The notes beneath the pieces were generated by a model. That model saw nothing but the letters and a program-made list of their open reading frames with translations. It was not told where the DNA came from and ran no database searches. From Ga0077536 sp035325705 (GTDB lineage: Bacteria > Pseudomonadota > Gammaproteobacteria > Ga0077536), in NCBI GenBank assembly GCA_035325705.1, contig DAOKZI010000024.1, forward strand, positions 1 through 64,000: 64,000 nt of DNA. The letters are read 5' to 3'. Every line of letters starts with the position of its first letter. Within the stretch, counting starts at the first letter, position 1. The position numbers were made by a program, and so were the translations under genes. Shown one piece after another: positions 51,286-59,743 of this stretch.

Positions 51286-52497
51286 ATGGCGATGAAACAC
51301 ATTCTCACGGGCTTCAAGGTGCTCGATTTCACGCACGTGCTGGCCGGGCCGGCCGCGACGCGGCTGATGGTCGAGATGGGCGCGGAGGTCATCAAGGTCG
51401 AGTTCCCGCCGCTCGGCGATATGTCGCGCGCCTTGCCGACCATCGTCGACGGACGCAGCGCCTACTACGTGCAGCAGAATCGCGGCAAGAAGAGTCTCTG
51501 CGTGAATCTCAAGACCGAGGAGGGCAAGGCGCTCATTTACGACCTGATCCGCCAGGTCGACGTGGTGATTGAGAACTTTGCGCCCGGCGTCGCCGCGCGC
51601 CTCGGCATCGGCTGGGAGAAGGTGCACGAGCTGAATCCGCGCGTCGTGATGTGCTCGATCTCGGCCTTTGGCCAGCAAGGCCCGCTGTCCAGCCTGCCGG
51701 GCTTCGACTACATCGCCCAGGCCTATGCCGGCGTGACGGGCATGATCGGCGAGCCCGATGCCGCGCCCAGCCTGCCGATGCTCGGCCTCGGCGACGTCAC
51801 CACCGGCGTGCACGCCGCCGCGGCGATCGGCTATGCGCTGCTCCACCGCGAGCGCGGCGGCGAAGGACAGTACCTCGACATCTCGTTGCTCGATTCCTAT
51901 TTCCACTGCCACGAGATCAACGTGGCGCTGTACGGCCTGACGGGCCGCGTGCCGACGCGCGCCGGGCATCACCATTACGCCGTGTGCCCGCTCGGCCTGT
52001 TCAAGCACGGCGAGCGCTATGTGTGCATCATCGCACTGGATCCGCAGTGGCAGAGCCTGTGTAGCGCGATGGGCCAGCCCGCGCTCGGCAAGGACGAGCG
52101 CTACGACTCGAACGCCAAGCGCGTCGAACGCGCCAGCGAAGTGATCGCGCTGGTGCAGGCCTGGGTCGACAAGCAGACCTCGGTGGAGTCGATCGTCGAG
52201 CTGCTCGCCGAATACCACGTGCCCTGCGCGCCGGTGATGAGCATCGCCGAGGTGTGCAACATGCCGCACATGATCGAGCGCGGCACGGTGCGGCGAATCA
52301 GCGATCCGAAGCTCGGCGAGTTCACCGTCCCGGGCATGCCGCTGCGCTTCTCGGGCTTCACGCACGAAGCATCGCTGGAGGGGGCCTATCTCGGCCACCA
52401 CAACGAAGAAGTGCTGCGCGCGATGCTCGGCCTGTCCAGCGAACGCATCGAAGCGCTGCGCACCGCCGGCGTGCTGCACGCGAATCCGGGGACCTGA
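51286..52497 (+). CDS. Family III CoA transferase (CaiB/BaiF)
   Basis: 403 aa, AGGAG site eight bases before ATG 51286. Class III markers: GFKVLDFTHVLAGPAATRLM, GAEVIKVEFPPLGD, YYVQQNRGKKSLCVNLKTEEG, ENFAPGVAARLG, GFDYIAQAYAGVTGMIG, and GLGDVTTGVHAA with the candidate nucleophilic Asp. Moves CoA between carboxylic acids or racemises an alpha-methylacyl-CoA. It is 62 bp after fbiC and probably cotranscribed, linking the F420 operon to acyl-CoA metabolism. Confidence 0.9.
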   Translation: MAMKHILTGFKVLDFTHVLAGPAATRLMVEMGAEVIKVEFPPLGDMSRALPTIVDGRSAYYVQQNRGKKSLCVNLKTEEGKALIYDLIRQVDVVIENFAPGVAARLGIGWEKVHELNPRVVMCSISAFGQQGPLSSLPGFDYIAQAYAGVTGMIGEPDAAPSLPMLGLGDVTTGVHAAAAIGYALLHRERGGEGQYLDISLLDSYFHCHEINVALYGLTGRVPTRAGHHHYAVCPLGLFKHGERYVCIIALDPQWQSLCSAMGQPALGKDERYDSNAKRVERASEVIALVQAWVDKQTSVESIVELLAEYHVPCAPVMSIAEVCNMPHMIERGTVRRISDPKLGEFTVPGMPLRFSGFTHEASLEGAYLGHHNEEVLRAMLGLSSERIEALRTAGVLHANPGT

Positions 52498-52521
52498 GGC
52501 TTACGCGTCTTTCCCACCGCT

Positions 52522-52736
52522 CGTAACCCGGGTGCGCCGTAGCGGAACTCGGGATCTTTCGCGCGCGGATATGCCGATTAATCTAGCCACGGAGGACACG
52601 GAGAGCACGGAGAGAGAGATGGATTAGGTCTGCGCTCCCGTGACTCGATCATGACTATTGGCGCCGGCGCCGCGGAGGCTCCGAGCAATCTTGTTCCTCC
52701 TCCGTGCTCTCCGTGTCCTCCGTGGCTAGATTAATC
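52522..52736. repeat. REP-like copy and perfect 37-bp inverted repeat of the CACGGAG family
   Basis: A REP-like copy at 52522-52556 is followed by the largest CACGGAG element: arm 52576-52612 (GATTAATCTAGCCACGGAGG onward) is the exact reverse complement of 52700-52736, enclosing about 87 bp. The rest of the 52498-52969 gap shows no gene. Confidence 0.75.
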
Positions 52737-52904
52737 AGCATTTGAGCTGGCACAGCCCCGGATCCCGCTGCGCGCCTTCCAGGCGAAGGGAATGCAGCTT
52801 TCCTTGTGCGACGCGACAGCTCCTCGGCGTCGCGTATTCGTCCCTCATATGAAGGAAGTTCACGCGTGTCCTTGGCGCTTCATCGAGGCGTCGAAGGGGC
52901 TTGC

Positions 52905-52933
52905 TTGAACTTTGCGGCGTGGGCTCTTAGCCT
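52905..52933 (+). promoter_or_regulatory. Weak sigma-70-like promoter before LLM gene
   Basis: TTGAAC (52905-52910), 17-bp spacer, TAGCCT (52928-52933), 37 bp before the ATG at 52970. The -35 is good and the -10 poor (3 of 6), so this is a tentative call for the four-gene LLM/DUF1329 transcript. Confidence 0.25.
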
Positions 52934-52969
52934 GCGACGACATTCGAAAACAGATCACAGGGATCCGCC

Positions 52970-54067
52970 ATGCAGCTCGGTTATTTCATGATGCCGCTCC
53001 ATCACATCGATCGCGATTATCACCAGACCCTGGAGGAGGACATCGAAGCGATCGTGCTGGCGGACGAGCTCGGTTACAGCGAGGCCTGGGTCGGCGAGCA
53101 CTATTCCTCGAAAGTCGAGCAGATCACCTCACCGCTGATCTTCCACGCGAACCTGATCGCGCGCACCAAGCAGATCAAGCTCGCCACCGGCGTCATCTGC
53201 CTGCCGCAGTACCACCCGGCCGTCACGGCCGGCCAGGCCGCGATGTTCGATCATCTCGCGAACGGGCGCTTCATCATGGGCGTCGGCCCCGGCGGGCTGC
53301 TGTCGGACTTCGAGCTGTTCGGCACGATGGACAAGGACCGCAACGAGATGATGATGGAAGCCGTCGATCAGATCCTGACGCTGTGGGGCACGGAGCCGCC
53401 GTACCACATCAAGGGCAAGTACTGGACGATCGACATGAAAGACTGGACGCACCACGACATCAAGCTCGGCTACGTGCCGCGTCCGCTGCAGCAGCCGCAT
53501 CCGCCGATCGCGGTGTCGGCGATGAGCCCGCATTCCTCGTCGCTGAAGTATGCCGGTTCGCGCGGCTTCATCCCGATGTCGGCGAACTTCATCGCGCGCT
53601 GGTCGCTGAAGACGCACTGGCCGACCTACGCGGCCGCGGCCGCGGCGGCCGGTCGCCCCGCGAATCCGGAGTCCTGGCGCGTCGCCCGCAGCATCTATGT
53701 CGACGACACCGACGCGGCGGCCGAGGCCTTCGTGAAGCAGCCCGGCGGCGCCTTCGATTATTACTACGAGTATCTGTTCGCGATCTTCGATCGCTCGAAC
53801 TACAAGGGCCCGTTCCTCGTCGAGCCGACGGACGATCCGGCGCAGTTGAGGCCGCAGGCGCTGCGCGATGCCTGCGTGATCCACGGCAGTCCGGAGACCG
53901 TCGCGCGCAAGCTGCTCGAGCTGCGCGAAGAGATCGGACACTTCGGCACGCTGATGTATGCCGCGCACGACTGGCAGGACCCCGTGCGCATGAAGCGCTC
54001 GATGCGCCTGATGGCGCAGGAAGTGATGCCGCGCGTCAACCGCGCGCTGCGCGACAAGGCCGCTTGA
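52970..54067 (+). CDS. LLM-class flavin/F420-dependent oxidoreductase
   Basis: 365 aa. QLGYFMMPLHHIDRDY, VLADELGYSEAWVGEHYSS, IKLATGVICLPQYHP, HLANGRFIMGVGPGG and PHPPIAVSAMSPHSS are luciferase-like blocks; the GVGPGG loop contacts the flavin/deazaflavin phosphate. Resembles limonene-monooxygenase/alkanal-monooxygenase-like members. First of four rightward genes (LLM, DUF1329, DUF1329, LLM) close to the F420 pathway, so F420H2 use is plausible but unproven. Confidence 0.88.
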   Translation: MQLGYFMMPLHHIDRDYHQTLEEDIEAIVLADELGYSEAWVGEHYSSKVEQITSPLIFHANLIARTKQIKLATGVICLPQYHPAVTAGQAAMFDHLANGRFIMGVGPGGLLSDFELFGTMDKDRNEMMMEAVDQILTLWGTEPPYHIKGKYWTIDMKDWTHHDIKLGYVPRPLQQPHPPIAVSAMSPHSSSLKYAGSRGFIPMSANFIARWSLKTHWPTYAAAAAAAGRPANPESWRVARSIYVDDTDAAAEAFVKQPGGAFDYYYEYLFAIFDRSNYKGPFLVEPTDDPAQLRPQALRDACVIHGSPETVARKLLELREEIGHFGTLMYAAHDWQDPVRMKRSMRLMAQEVMPRVNRALRDKAA

Positions 54068-54148
54068 AGCGGCTGGCCGAGGAGGCCGTTCATGGGCAGT
54101 GGAAACGCCGCGCCTGCGGGGTTTCCGCGACGACGGGGGAGTGAGGAC

Positions 54149-55471
54149 ATGATGAAGCACGAGGGCGCGAAGCTCGTCATCGCCTTGATGCTGTGCGGCG
54201 GCATGGCGGCGGCGACGGGCGCGGAAGTCACGCGCGCAGAGGTCGAAGCGTGGATCGCGGCCGAGCCGGCGGCCTGGCCGGCGGCGGGCACGAGGATCGC
54301 GCAGGCCGAGATCGAGTCGCTGCGCGAGCTCATCGCGCCCGGCTATTTCGACTACGTGAAGGATCCCGGCGTCGACTTCGAGATCGAGGCGACGCTGGAG
54401 TACCGGCCGCACCAGGTCTATCTCGACGCGACGGCCCAGCACGGCAATGCCGCGACGCTGAAGGCGGGCGGCGGCATGGACGGCTATGTCGCCGGCCGCC
54501 CCTTCGATCCCGAGCGCTTCGACGACGTCACGCCGGAAGAGGCCGGGATGATGATCGCGTGGAACCACGTCCACCGCTGGCAGTACTACGGCTACAAGGT
54601 CGACGCGCTGGAGATGATCTACGTGCTCCCGGGCGGCGGCGGCGCCAAGGTCGAGGGCGTCGTCGGCGGCGGCAGCATCGATCGCACGATGGTGCAGGTC
54701 TACCATCGCGTGTACTTGAACCATCTCGCGATGCTGCCGGCCCAGCACTACAAGGTGGACGCCGACGGCAGCGACACGCGCTATTTCAAGGAATACCTCT
54801 CCTTCGTCGAGCCCTTCGACGTCGCGGGCACGACCTTCGTCGTCGAGCGCGCGCTGGACCCGAACGAGGAGGACCAGGTCAATTCCTATCTGCCGACGCA
54901 GCGTCGCGTGCGGCGCCTGTCGGCGAAGGAGCGCGCCGACAACTTCATGGGCTCGAACTTCACCCTCGACGATCTCGAGGGCTATTCCGGGCGCGTGATG
55001 GACTACGAATGGATCTACCGCGGCCAGAAGCAGATGCTCGTCGTGCTCGATTCGCGCGAGAAAGTGCTGCGCTTCGGCGGCCCGCAGAGCAACGTCGCGC
55101 TCGACCGCTGGCAGCTACGTCCGACCTACGTCGTCGAGCTGAAGCCGCGCTGGAGCGGTCATCCGATGAGCGCGAAATTCCTGTTCATCGACGCCCAGAC
55201 CTGGAATCCGGCGCTCGCGCTGACCATCGATCGCGCCGGCAAGCTGTGGCGCGTCATCATGCCGCACTATCAGATGCCGGTGCGCGACGAGAGCACGCCC
55301 GAGCGATCGATGGAGACTTCGACCCCGCGCTGGCGGGGCAGCTTCGCGCTCGATCTGAAGTCGAACACGACGACGCTCGCGCGCGCGACCTCCGCCACCG
55401 AGTTTCCGACGATGAGCGAGCGGGAGATCGAACGCACTTTCGCGCTGTCGCGCCTGACGGAAGGCCGCTGA
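54149..55471 (+). CDS. DUF1329 periplasmic protein, tandem copy 1
   Basis: 440 aa from ATG 54149 (GGGGGAG seven bases upstream); an ATG at 54092 has no signal peptide. Signal about 1-26 (ending GAE). DUF1329 landmarks: LEYRPHQVYLDATAQ, VHRWQYYGYKVDALEMIYV, RVYLNHLAMLPAQHY, EEDQVNSYLPTQRRVRRLSA, YVVELKPRWSGHPMSAKF. Close relative of the following gene and a distant one of 4413-5810. Likely a periplasmic carrier of a hydrophobic ligand; no DUF1302 or RND partner is adjacent. Confidence 0.87.
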   Translation: MMKHEGAKLVIALMLCGGMAAATGAEVTRAEVEAWIAAEPAAWPAAGTRIAQAEIESLRELIAPGYFDYVKDPGVDFEIEATLEYRPHQVYLDATAQHGNAATLKAGGGMDGYVAGRPFDPERFDDVTPEEAGMMIAWNHVHRWQYYGYKVDALEMIYVLPGGGGAKVEGVVGGGSIDRTMVQVYHRVYLNHLAMLPAQHYKVDADGSDTRYFKEYLSFVEPFDVAGTTFVVERALDPNEEDQVNSYLPTQRRVRRLSAKERADNFMGSNFTLDDLEGYSGRVMDYEWIYRGQKQMLVVLDSREKVLRFGGPQSNVALDRWQLRPTYVVELKPRWSGHPMSAKFLFIDAQTWNPALALTIDRAGKLWRVIMPHYQMPVRDESTPERSMETSTPRWRGSFALDLKSNTTTLARATSATEFPTMSEREIERTFALSRLTEGR

Positions 55472-55524
55472 CAGTCCTTCGTACGCGCGTCGCCGCGCGC
55501 GCAGTGTATCCAATGGAGACGGGC

Positions 55525-56856
55525 ATGTTGCTGAAGAATGAAACGCGGGGAAGAGTCGCGCTGGCTGCGCTGCTCGCGCTGATGTCGATGACGGCGGCGG
55601 CCGCCAATCGCGAGGACGTCGTGGCCTGGATCGCGAGCGCACCCGGCGCGCTGCGGCCGGACGCGGGGCGCATCCTGACCGAGGCCGACATGGCCGTGAT
55701 CAAAGCCTATCTGCCGCCGGGCTACGCCGAAGAGTTCGACTGGCCGGGTCTCAGGATGGAGATCCAGGCGACGGAGTCCTATCCCGGGCATCAGACTTAT
55801 CAGGACGCGACGGCGAAGTTCGCGGGCCAGGCGACGCTCGCCGCCGACGGTGCGATCGAAAACTACACCGCGGGCCGCCCGTTCTCCGACGCGCAGATCG
55901 AGCAGGCGACGCCCGCCGAGGCGGGCCTGATGGTCGGCTGGGATCGCACTTATCGCTGGCAATACTACGGCTACTTCGCGCCCGAGGTCGCGATGTACTA
56001 CGTGCGCGGCACGGGCGGTACCGGGCCGGGGCTGAAGGCGCTGACCGGCGGCGGCACGCTGGATCGCTACACGATGCAGAACTACAAGCGCGTGTATCTG
56101 AACCATCTCGCGATGCTGCCGGACAAGGGCTATCGCAGCGGCGCGGACGACGCGGACGAGCGCTTCTACAAGGATCACGTCGAGTTCCTCGAGCCCTTCG
56201 ACGTCAAGGGCACGATGTTCGTGATGGAGCGGCCGCTGGACGCGCACGAGGAGGATCAGGTCAATTCCTACCTGCCGACGCAGCGTCGCGTGCGCCGGCT
56301 GTCCGCGCAGGAGCGCGCCGACGTCTACATGGGCACGGACATGACCCTCGACGACTTCGAGGCCTTTTCCGGCCGCGTGCTCGACTTCGAGTGGACCTAT
56401 CTCGGCAAGCGCGAAGTGCTGACGGTCGCGAGCGGGCGCTCGCCGAACGCGGTCTACTTCGGCCCCGGCAGCCGCGTGCCCGACGATCGCTGGCAAGTGC
56501 GCAACTGCTACGCGGTGGAGCTGAAGCCGCGCTTCAAGGGCCATCCGTATTCGAGCAAGATCATCTTCTTCGATGTCGAGACCCTGAATTCGCCGGTCGC
56601 CATCGCCTTCAATCGCGACGGCCAGGTGTGGCGCATCTTCAGCGCGCTCTACTACAAGCCGCCGCAGGCGCCCGACGGCGTCGCGGCGCTGGAGACCTCA
56701 GTGCAGCGCTGGATGGGGACCATCGCGACCGACGTGCTGAAGAACACCTCCACGGTCTCGGTCAGCCTCGCCGAAGGAGGCTCCTACACGCCGACGCTGA
56801 CGGATCGCCAGATCGAGAAGCAGTTCAACGTCTCGGCGCTGGGCGAAGGGCGTTAG
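55525..56856 (+). CDS. DUF1329 periplasmic protein, tandem copy 2
   Basis: 443 aa from ATG 55525 (GGAG six bases upstream; an ATG four codons earlier overlaps that site). Signal about 1-27 (ending AAA). Shares with copy 1 the blocks EEDQVNSYLPTQRRVRRLSA, RVYLNHLAMLPDKGY and AVELKPRFKGHPYSSKI, so a tandem duplication is clear. Differences concentrate in the middle (APEVAMYYVRGTGG) and may set ligand choice. 53 bp after copy 1 and 69 bp before the next LLM gene. Confidence 0.87.
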   Translation: MLLKNETRGRVALAALLALMSMTAAAANREDVVAWIASAPGALRPDAGRILTEADMAVIKAYLPPGYAEEFDWPGLRMEIQATESYPGHQTYQDATAKFAGQATLAADGAIENYTAGRPFSDAQIEQATPAEAGLMVGWDRTYRWQYYGYFAPEVAMYYVRGTGGTGPGLKALTGGGTLDRYTMQNYKRVYLNHLAMLPDKGYRSGADDADERFYKDHVEFLEPFDVKGTMFVMERPLDAHEEDQVNSYLPTQRRVRRLSAQERADVYMGTDMTLDDFEAFSGRVLDFEWTYLGKREVLTVASGRSPNAVYFGPGSRVPDDRWQVRNCYAVELKPRFKGHPYSSKIIFFDVETLNSPVAIAFNRDGQVWRIFSALYYKPPQAPDGVAALETSVQRWMGTIATDVLKNTSTVSVSLAEGGSYTPTLTDRQIEKQFNVSALGEGR

Positions 56857-56925
56857 ACCGCCGTTTCGGCTAAGAGAGGGCAGCGGCTTTCACCCCGGAC
56901 GTCAAGAGCAACGGAGTCACACGAG

Positions 56926-57846
56926 ATGCGCAAACTGGGCCTCCTGCAATTCACCGAAGGCGTCGACGGCGCCACGCTCACCGCGAACGCCCGCCGCCTC
57001 GAAAGCCTGGGCTACGACACGCTGTGGATCCCCGAGGTGTTCGGGCGCGAGCCCGTCGCGACCTGTGCCTGGCTGCTCGCGAAGACCGAGCGCATGCGCA
57101 TCGGCACGGGCATCCTCAACGTCTATGCCCGCGACGCGCACGCCGCGGCGCAGACCGCCAATACGCTCGCCGAGATCGCGGACGGACGCTTCACGCTGGG
57201 CCTCGGCGTGTCGCATCCGGTGCTGGTCGAGCCGCGCGGCCATCGCTTCGAGCCGCCGGCGCGTAAGATGCGCCGCTATCTCGAGGCGCTGCGCGCGGTG
57301 AAGGTCGACGGCGTGCCGGCCGCGCGCCCCGCGCCCGTCATCGTCGCCGGTCACGGGCCGCAGTTGACGAAGGTTGCGGCCGAGCTCGCCGACGGGCTCT
57401 TCCTGTACCTGCAGCCGGTGGAGAAAGTGGCACAGGCGCGGCAGATGCTCGGGCCGGACAAGGAGCTGCATGCGGTGGTACGCACGGTGCTGTGCCCGGA
57501 TCCGCAGCGCGCCCGTCGCATCGCGCGCGCCGCGCTCGGTTTTTACGTGCAGCTACCGGCCTATCACCGCGCATGGCAGGCGGCCGGCTTCACGGAGGCC
57601 GACTATGCGAACGGCGGCAGCGACCGGCTGCTCGACACCATCGCGCCTTCCGGCGACGCCGACGCGCTGCACGCGGTGGTCGAGCGCTACTTCGCGGCCG
57701 GCGCCTCGCACGTGAGCCTCTATCCCATCCATCCCGACGACGACTACGACCCCGGCCGCGCCGGCGGTCTGCTGTGGGACTGGACGACGCTGGAAGCGCT
57801 GGCGCCCGCGACGCGCCCGGCGTCCCGTAACCCGGGTGCAGCGTAG
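56926..57846 (+). CDS. LLM-class F420-dependent-type oxidoreductase (short form)
   Basis: 306 aa. KLGLLQFTEGVDGATLTANARRLESLGYDTLWIPE, RMRIGTGILNVYARD, DGRFTLGLGVSHPVLVEPRG and APVIVAGHGPQ match the short LLM group annotated as probable F420-dependent (TIGR03620 style). Fourth gene of the LLM/DUF1329 transcript. Its last codons (ending SRNPGAA) and stop lie inside a REP-like repeat starting at 57827, so the C-terminus has been shaped by the repeat. Confidence 0.87.
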   Translation: MRKLGLLQFTEGVDGATLTANARRLESLGYDTLWIPEVFGREPVATCAWLLAKTERMRIGTGILNVYARDAHAAAQTANTLAEIADGRFTLGLGVSHPVLVEPRGHRFEPPARKMRRYLEALRAVKVDGVPAARPAPVIVAGHGPQLTKVAAELADGLFLYLQPVEKVAQARQMLGPDKELHAVVRTVLCPDPQRARRIARAALGFYVQLPAYHRAWQAAGFTEADYANGGSDRLLDTIAPSGDADALHAVVERYFAAGASHVSLYPIHPDDDYDPGRAGGLLWDWTTLEALAPATRPASRNPGAA

Positions 57847-58031
57847 CGCAACCAGGATCGTCGACGGACCGAAACGCCGGATCCCGGGTGACGCGCTGCG
57901 CGCTCCACCCGGGCAACACCCTTTCATTCTCGTAGCCCGGATGAGCGCAGCGAATCCGGGGTTCGGCAGTTATCGAACGCGAGCGCGCGAACCGGCGCCG
58001 ATCCCGGATTCGCGTTGCTCATGCGGGCTAC
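57827..58031. repeat. Cluster of four REP-like elements
   Basis: Copies at about 57827-57852 (GTAACCCGGGTGCAGCGTAG), 57884-57914, 57932-57960 (GTAGCCCGGATGAGCGCAGC) and 58001-58031 in alternating orientation, between convergent genes. The first overlaps the end of the LLM gene; the last ends nine bases before the GGDEF gene stop. Confidence 0.65.
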
Positions 58032-58039
58032 GAAGAGGG

Positions 58040-58996
58040 CTAGAGCACGACGCGCGTCGCCGGGCCCTTGTCGGGAACGCCCGGCGCGGCGGCGGGCGAA
58101 GTGGTCATGGGCAGCGCAGGCGCCGCGCGCAGGGCGGGCGGCTTCGGCGGCGGAATGACGCGGTTGCGGCCGCTGTGCTTCGCTTCGTACATCGCGCGAT
58201 CGGCGCCGCCGATCAACTCATCGACCGTCTCGGGCCCGCCGGGCTCGGCGCTCATCGCGCCGATGCTGACGGTCACGCGTACCAGCTCGCGCTCGACGCG
58301 GATCGGGATCTGCTCGATCGCGATGCGGATGCGCTCGGCCGTATTGACGGCGCTGTCCAGCCGCGTGCCGGGCAGCACGACGAGGAACTCTTCCCCGCCG
58401 TAGCGGCCGACGCTGTCGACCTCGCGCAGCGCGCTGCGCACGATCCCCGCGACCCGGCGCAGGACCTGATCGCCGGCCAGGTGGCCGAGGCGATCGTTGA
58501 CCTGCTTGAAGTGGTCGACGTCGATCATCAGCACGGAGAACACCGAGCCGTAACGCTGGAACTCGGCGTAGCGGCGCGTGAGCTCGGTCATGATGCCGAC
58601 GCGGTTCAGGATCTGCGTCAGCGGGTCCGATTCCGCGAGATGGCGCAGCGCCGCCTCGAGCTCGTGCTGGGCGCTCAGATAGTGGTAAGCCATGCCGGCG
58701 ATGGCCCAGATGACGAACAGCGCGAGCCCGCGATTGATGAAGCCGACGGCGTCACCGTCGAAAGAGGGATTCAACATCCAGCCGAGAATCAGCAGCACCG
58801 TGCTGGTACAGGCGAAGGCGAGCACCATGCGCCGCGCGCGGGCGAGCAGGCCGAAGAGGACGACGGTGGTGTAGAGCACGCCGACGAGCACGTCCGGGGC
58901 GTAGTGGACGTCGAGCGAGAAATAGACGGCGCTGCTGATGATCCCGAGGATCACGGCGCAGATCGTCGCAGCGTTGGTCGATAAGCTTCCGAGCAT
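58040..58996 (-). CDS. Membrane-bound diguanylate cyclase (GGDEF)
   Basis: 318 aa. Four to five N-terminal helices (about 5-110), then DPLTQILNRVG and the GGDEF domain (about 120-285) with active-site GGEEF in GRYGGEEFLVVLP. An RxxD inhibitory site (REVD) sits five residues before it. DVDHFKQVNDRLGHLAGDQVL is also canonical. It should make cyclic di-GMP with product inhibition. A Pro/Ala-rich tail follows. The sensory input is unknown; the membrane part has no recognisable domain. Confidence 0.92.
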   Translation of the reverse strand: MLGSLSTNAATICAVILGIISSAVYFSLDVHYAPDVLVGVLYTTVVLFGLLARARRMVLAFACTSTVLLILGWMLNPSFDGDAVGFINRGLALFVIWAIAGMAYHYLSAQHELEAALRHLAESDPLTQILNRVGIMTELTRRYAEFQRYGSVFSVLMIDVDHFKQVNDRLGHLAGDQVLRRVAGIVRSALREVDSVGRYGGEEFLVVLPGTRLDSAVNTAERIRIAIEQIPIRVERELVRVTVSIGAMSAEPGGPETVDELIGGADRAMYEAKHSGRNRVIPPPKPPALRAAPALPMTTSPAAAPGVPDKGPATRVVL

Positions 58997-59189
58997 CCAT
59001 TCTCGGCCCGTGTCGACGCGAGCCGCCCCGCCTCATTGCATGCCTGCAAGTGAAGTGCATCCTGCGCGCCGTTGCGGTCGGCACACATGACCACCGGGTC
59101 GTCCTGCGACAATGTTCACACAAACGTTTACATTTGGGCAGCCCACGCGTCCCGGCGGCCGCGCGGACGCCATCGGAAAGAGGACTTGC

Positions 59190-59711
59190 ATGCCCGAGCC
59201 TACGCGCCTCCATGCCTGCCAGGCCGACATCACGACGCTCGCCGTCGACGCCATCGTCAATGCCGCGAACGAAGGGCTGCGCGGCGGGGGCGGCGTCGAC
59301 GGCGCCATCCACCGCGCGGCCGGCCCCGAGCTGCTCGCCGCCTGCCGCCGCCACGGCGGCTGCCCGACCGGCGAGGCGCGGCTGACGCCGGGCTTCAAGC
59401 TGCCGGCACGCTGGGTCATCCACGCCGTGGGGCCGGTGTGGCAGGGCGGCAGCGCGGACGAGGCCGCGCTGCTCGCGAGCTGCTATCGGCACGCGCTCGC
59501 GCTGGCGCGGGAAGTCGGTGCCGCACGGGTGGCTTTCCCGAGCATCAGCACGGGCCTCTACGGCTATCCGATCGCGCTGGCGGCGCCGCTCGTGGTCGCC
59601 ACGGTGCGCGCGAGCTGCGCCGCCTCGGCGGGACTGGAGGAAGTGCTGTTCTGCTGCTTTTCGGCGGCCGATCTCGCGGTCTATCGCGCAGCGCTGGCCG
59701 CGGAGGCTTGA
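59190..59711 (+). CDS. Macrodomain ADP-ribose/O-acetyl-ADP-ribose hydrolase
   Basis: 173 aa, AGAGGAC site before ATG 59190. Macrodomain core: DAIVNAANEGLRGGGGVDGAIHRAAG (ligand loop with the catalytic NAANxxLxGGGGVDGAIH pattern), WVIHAVGPVW, and FPSISTGLYGYPIALAAP. Highly like YmdB/MacroD, which deacetylates O-acetyl-ADP-ribose and removes mono-ADP-ribose. Single gene, divergent from the diguanylate cyclase across 193 bp. Confidence 0.93.
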   Translation: MPEPTRLHACQADITTLAVDAIVNAANEGLRGGGGVDGAIHRAAGPELLAACRRHGGCPTGEARLTPGFKLPARWVIHAVGPVWQGGSADEAALLASCYRHALALAREVGAARVAFPSISTGLYGYPIALAAPLVVATVRASCAASAGLEEVLFCCFSAADLAVYRAALAAEA

Positions 59712-59743
59712 GCCGGCCGCGGCCGGCCCGAGCCTCGGCTTCG

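Noticed and set aside
54193..55512. Upstream part of the 887-aa frame before DUF1329 copy 2
   Set aside because: Out-of-frame reading of copy 1; a signal peptide and ribosome site place the start at 55525.
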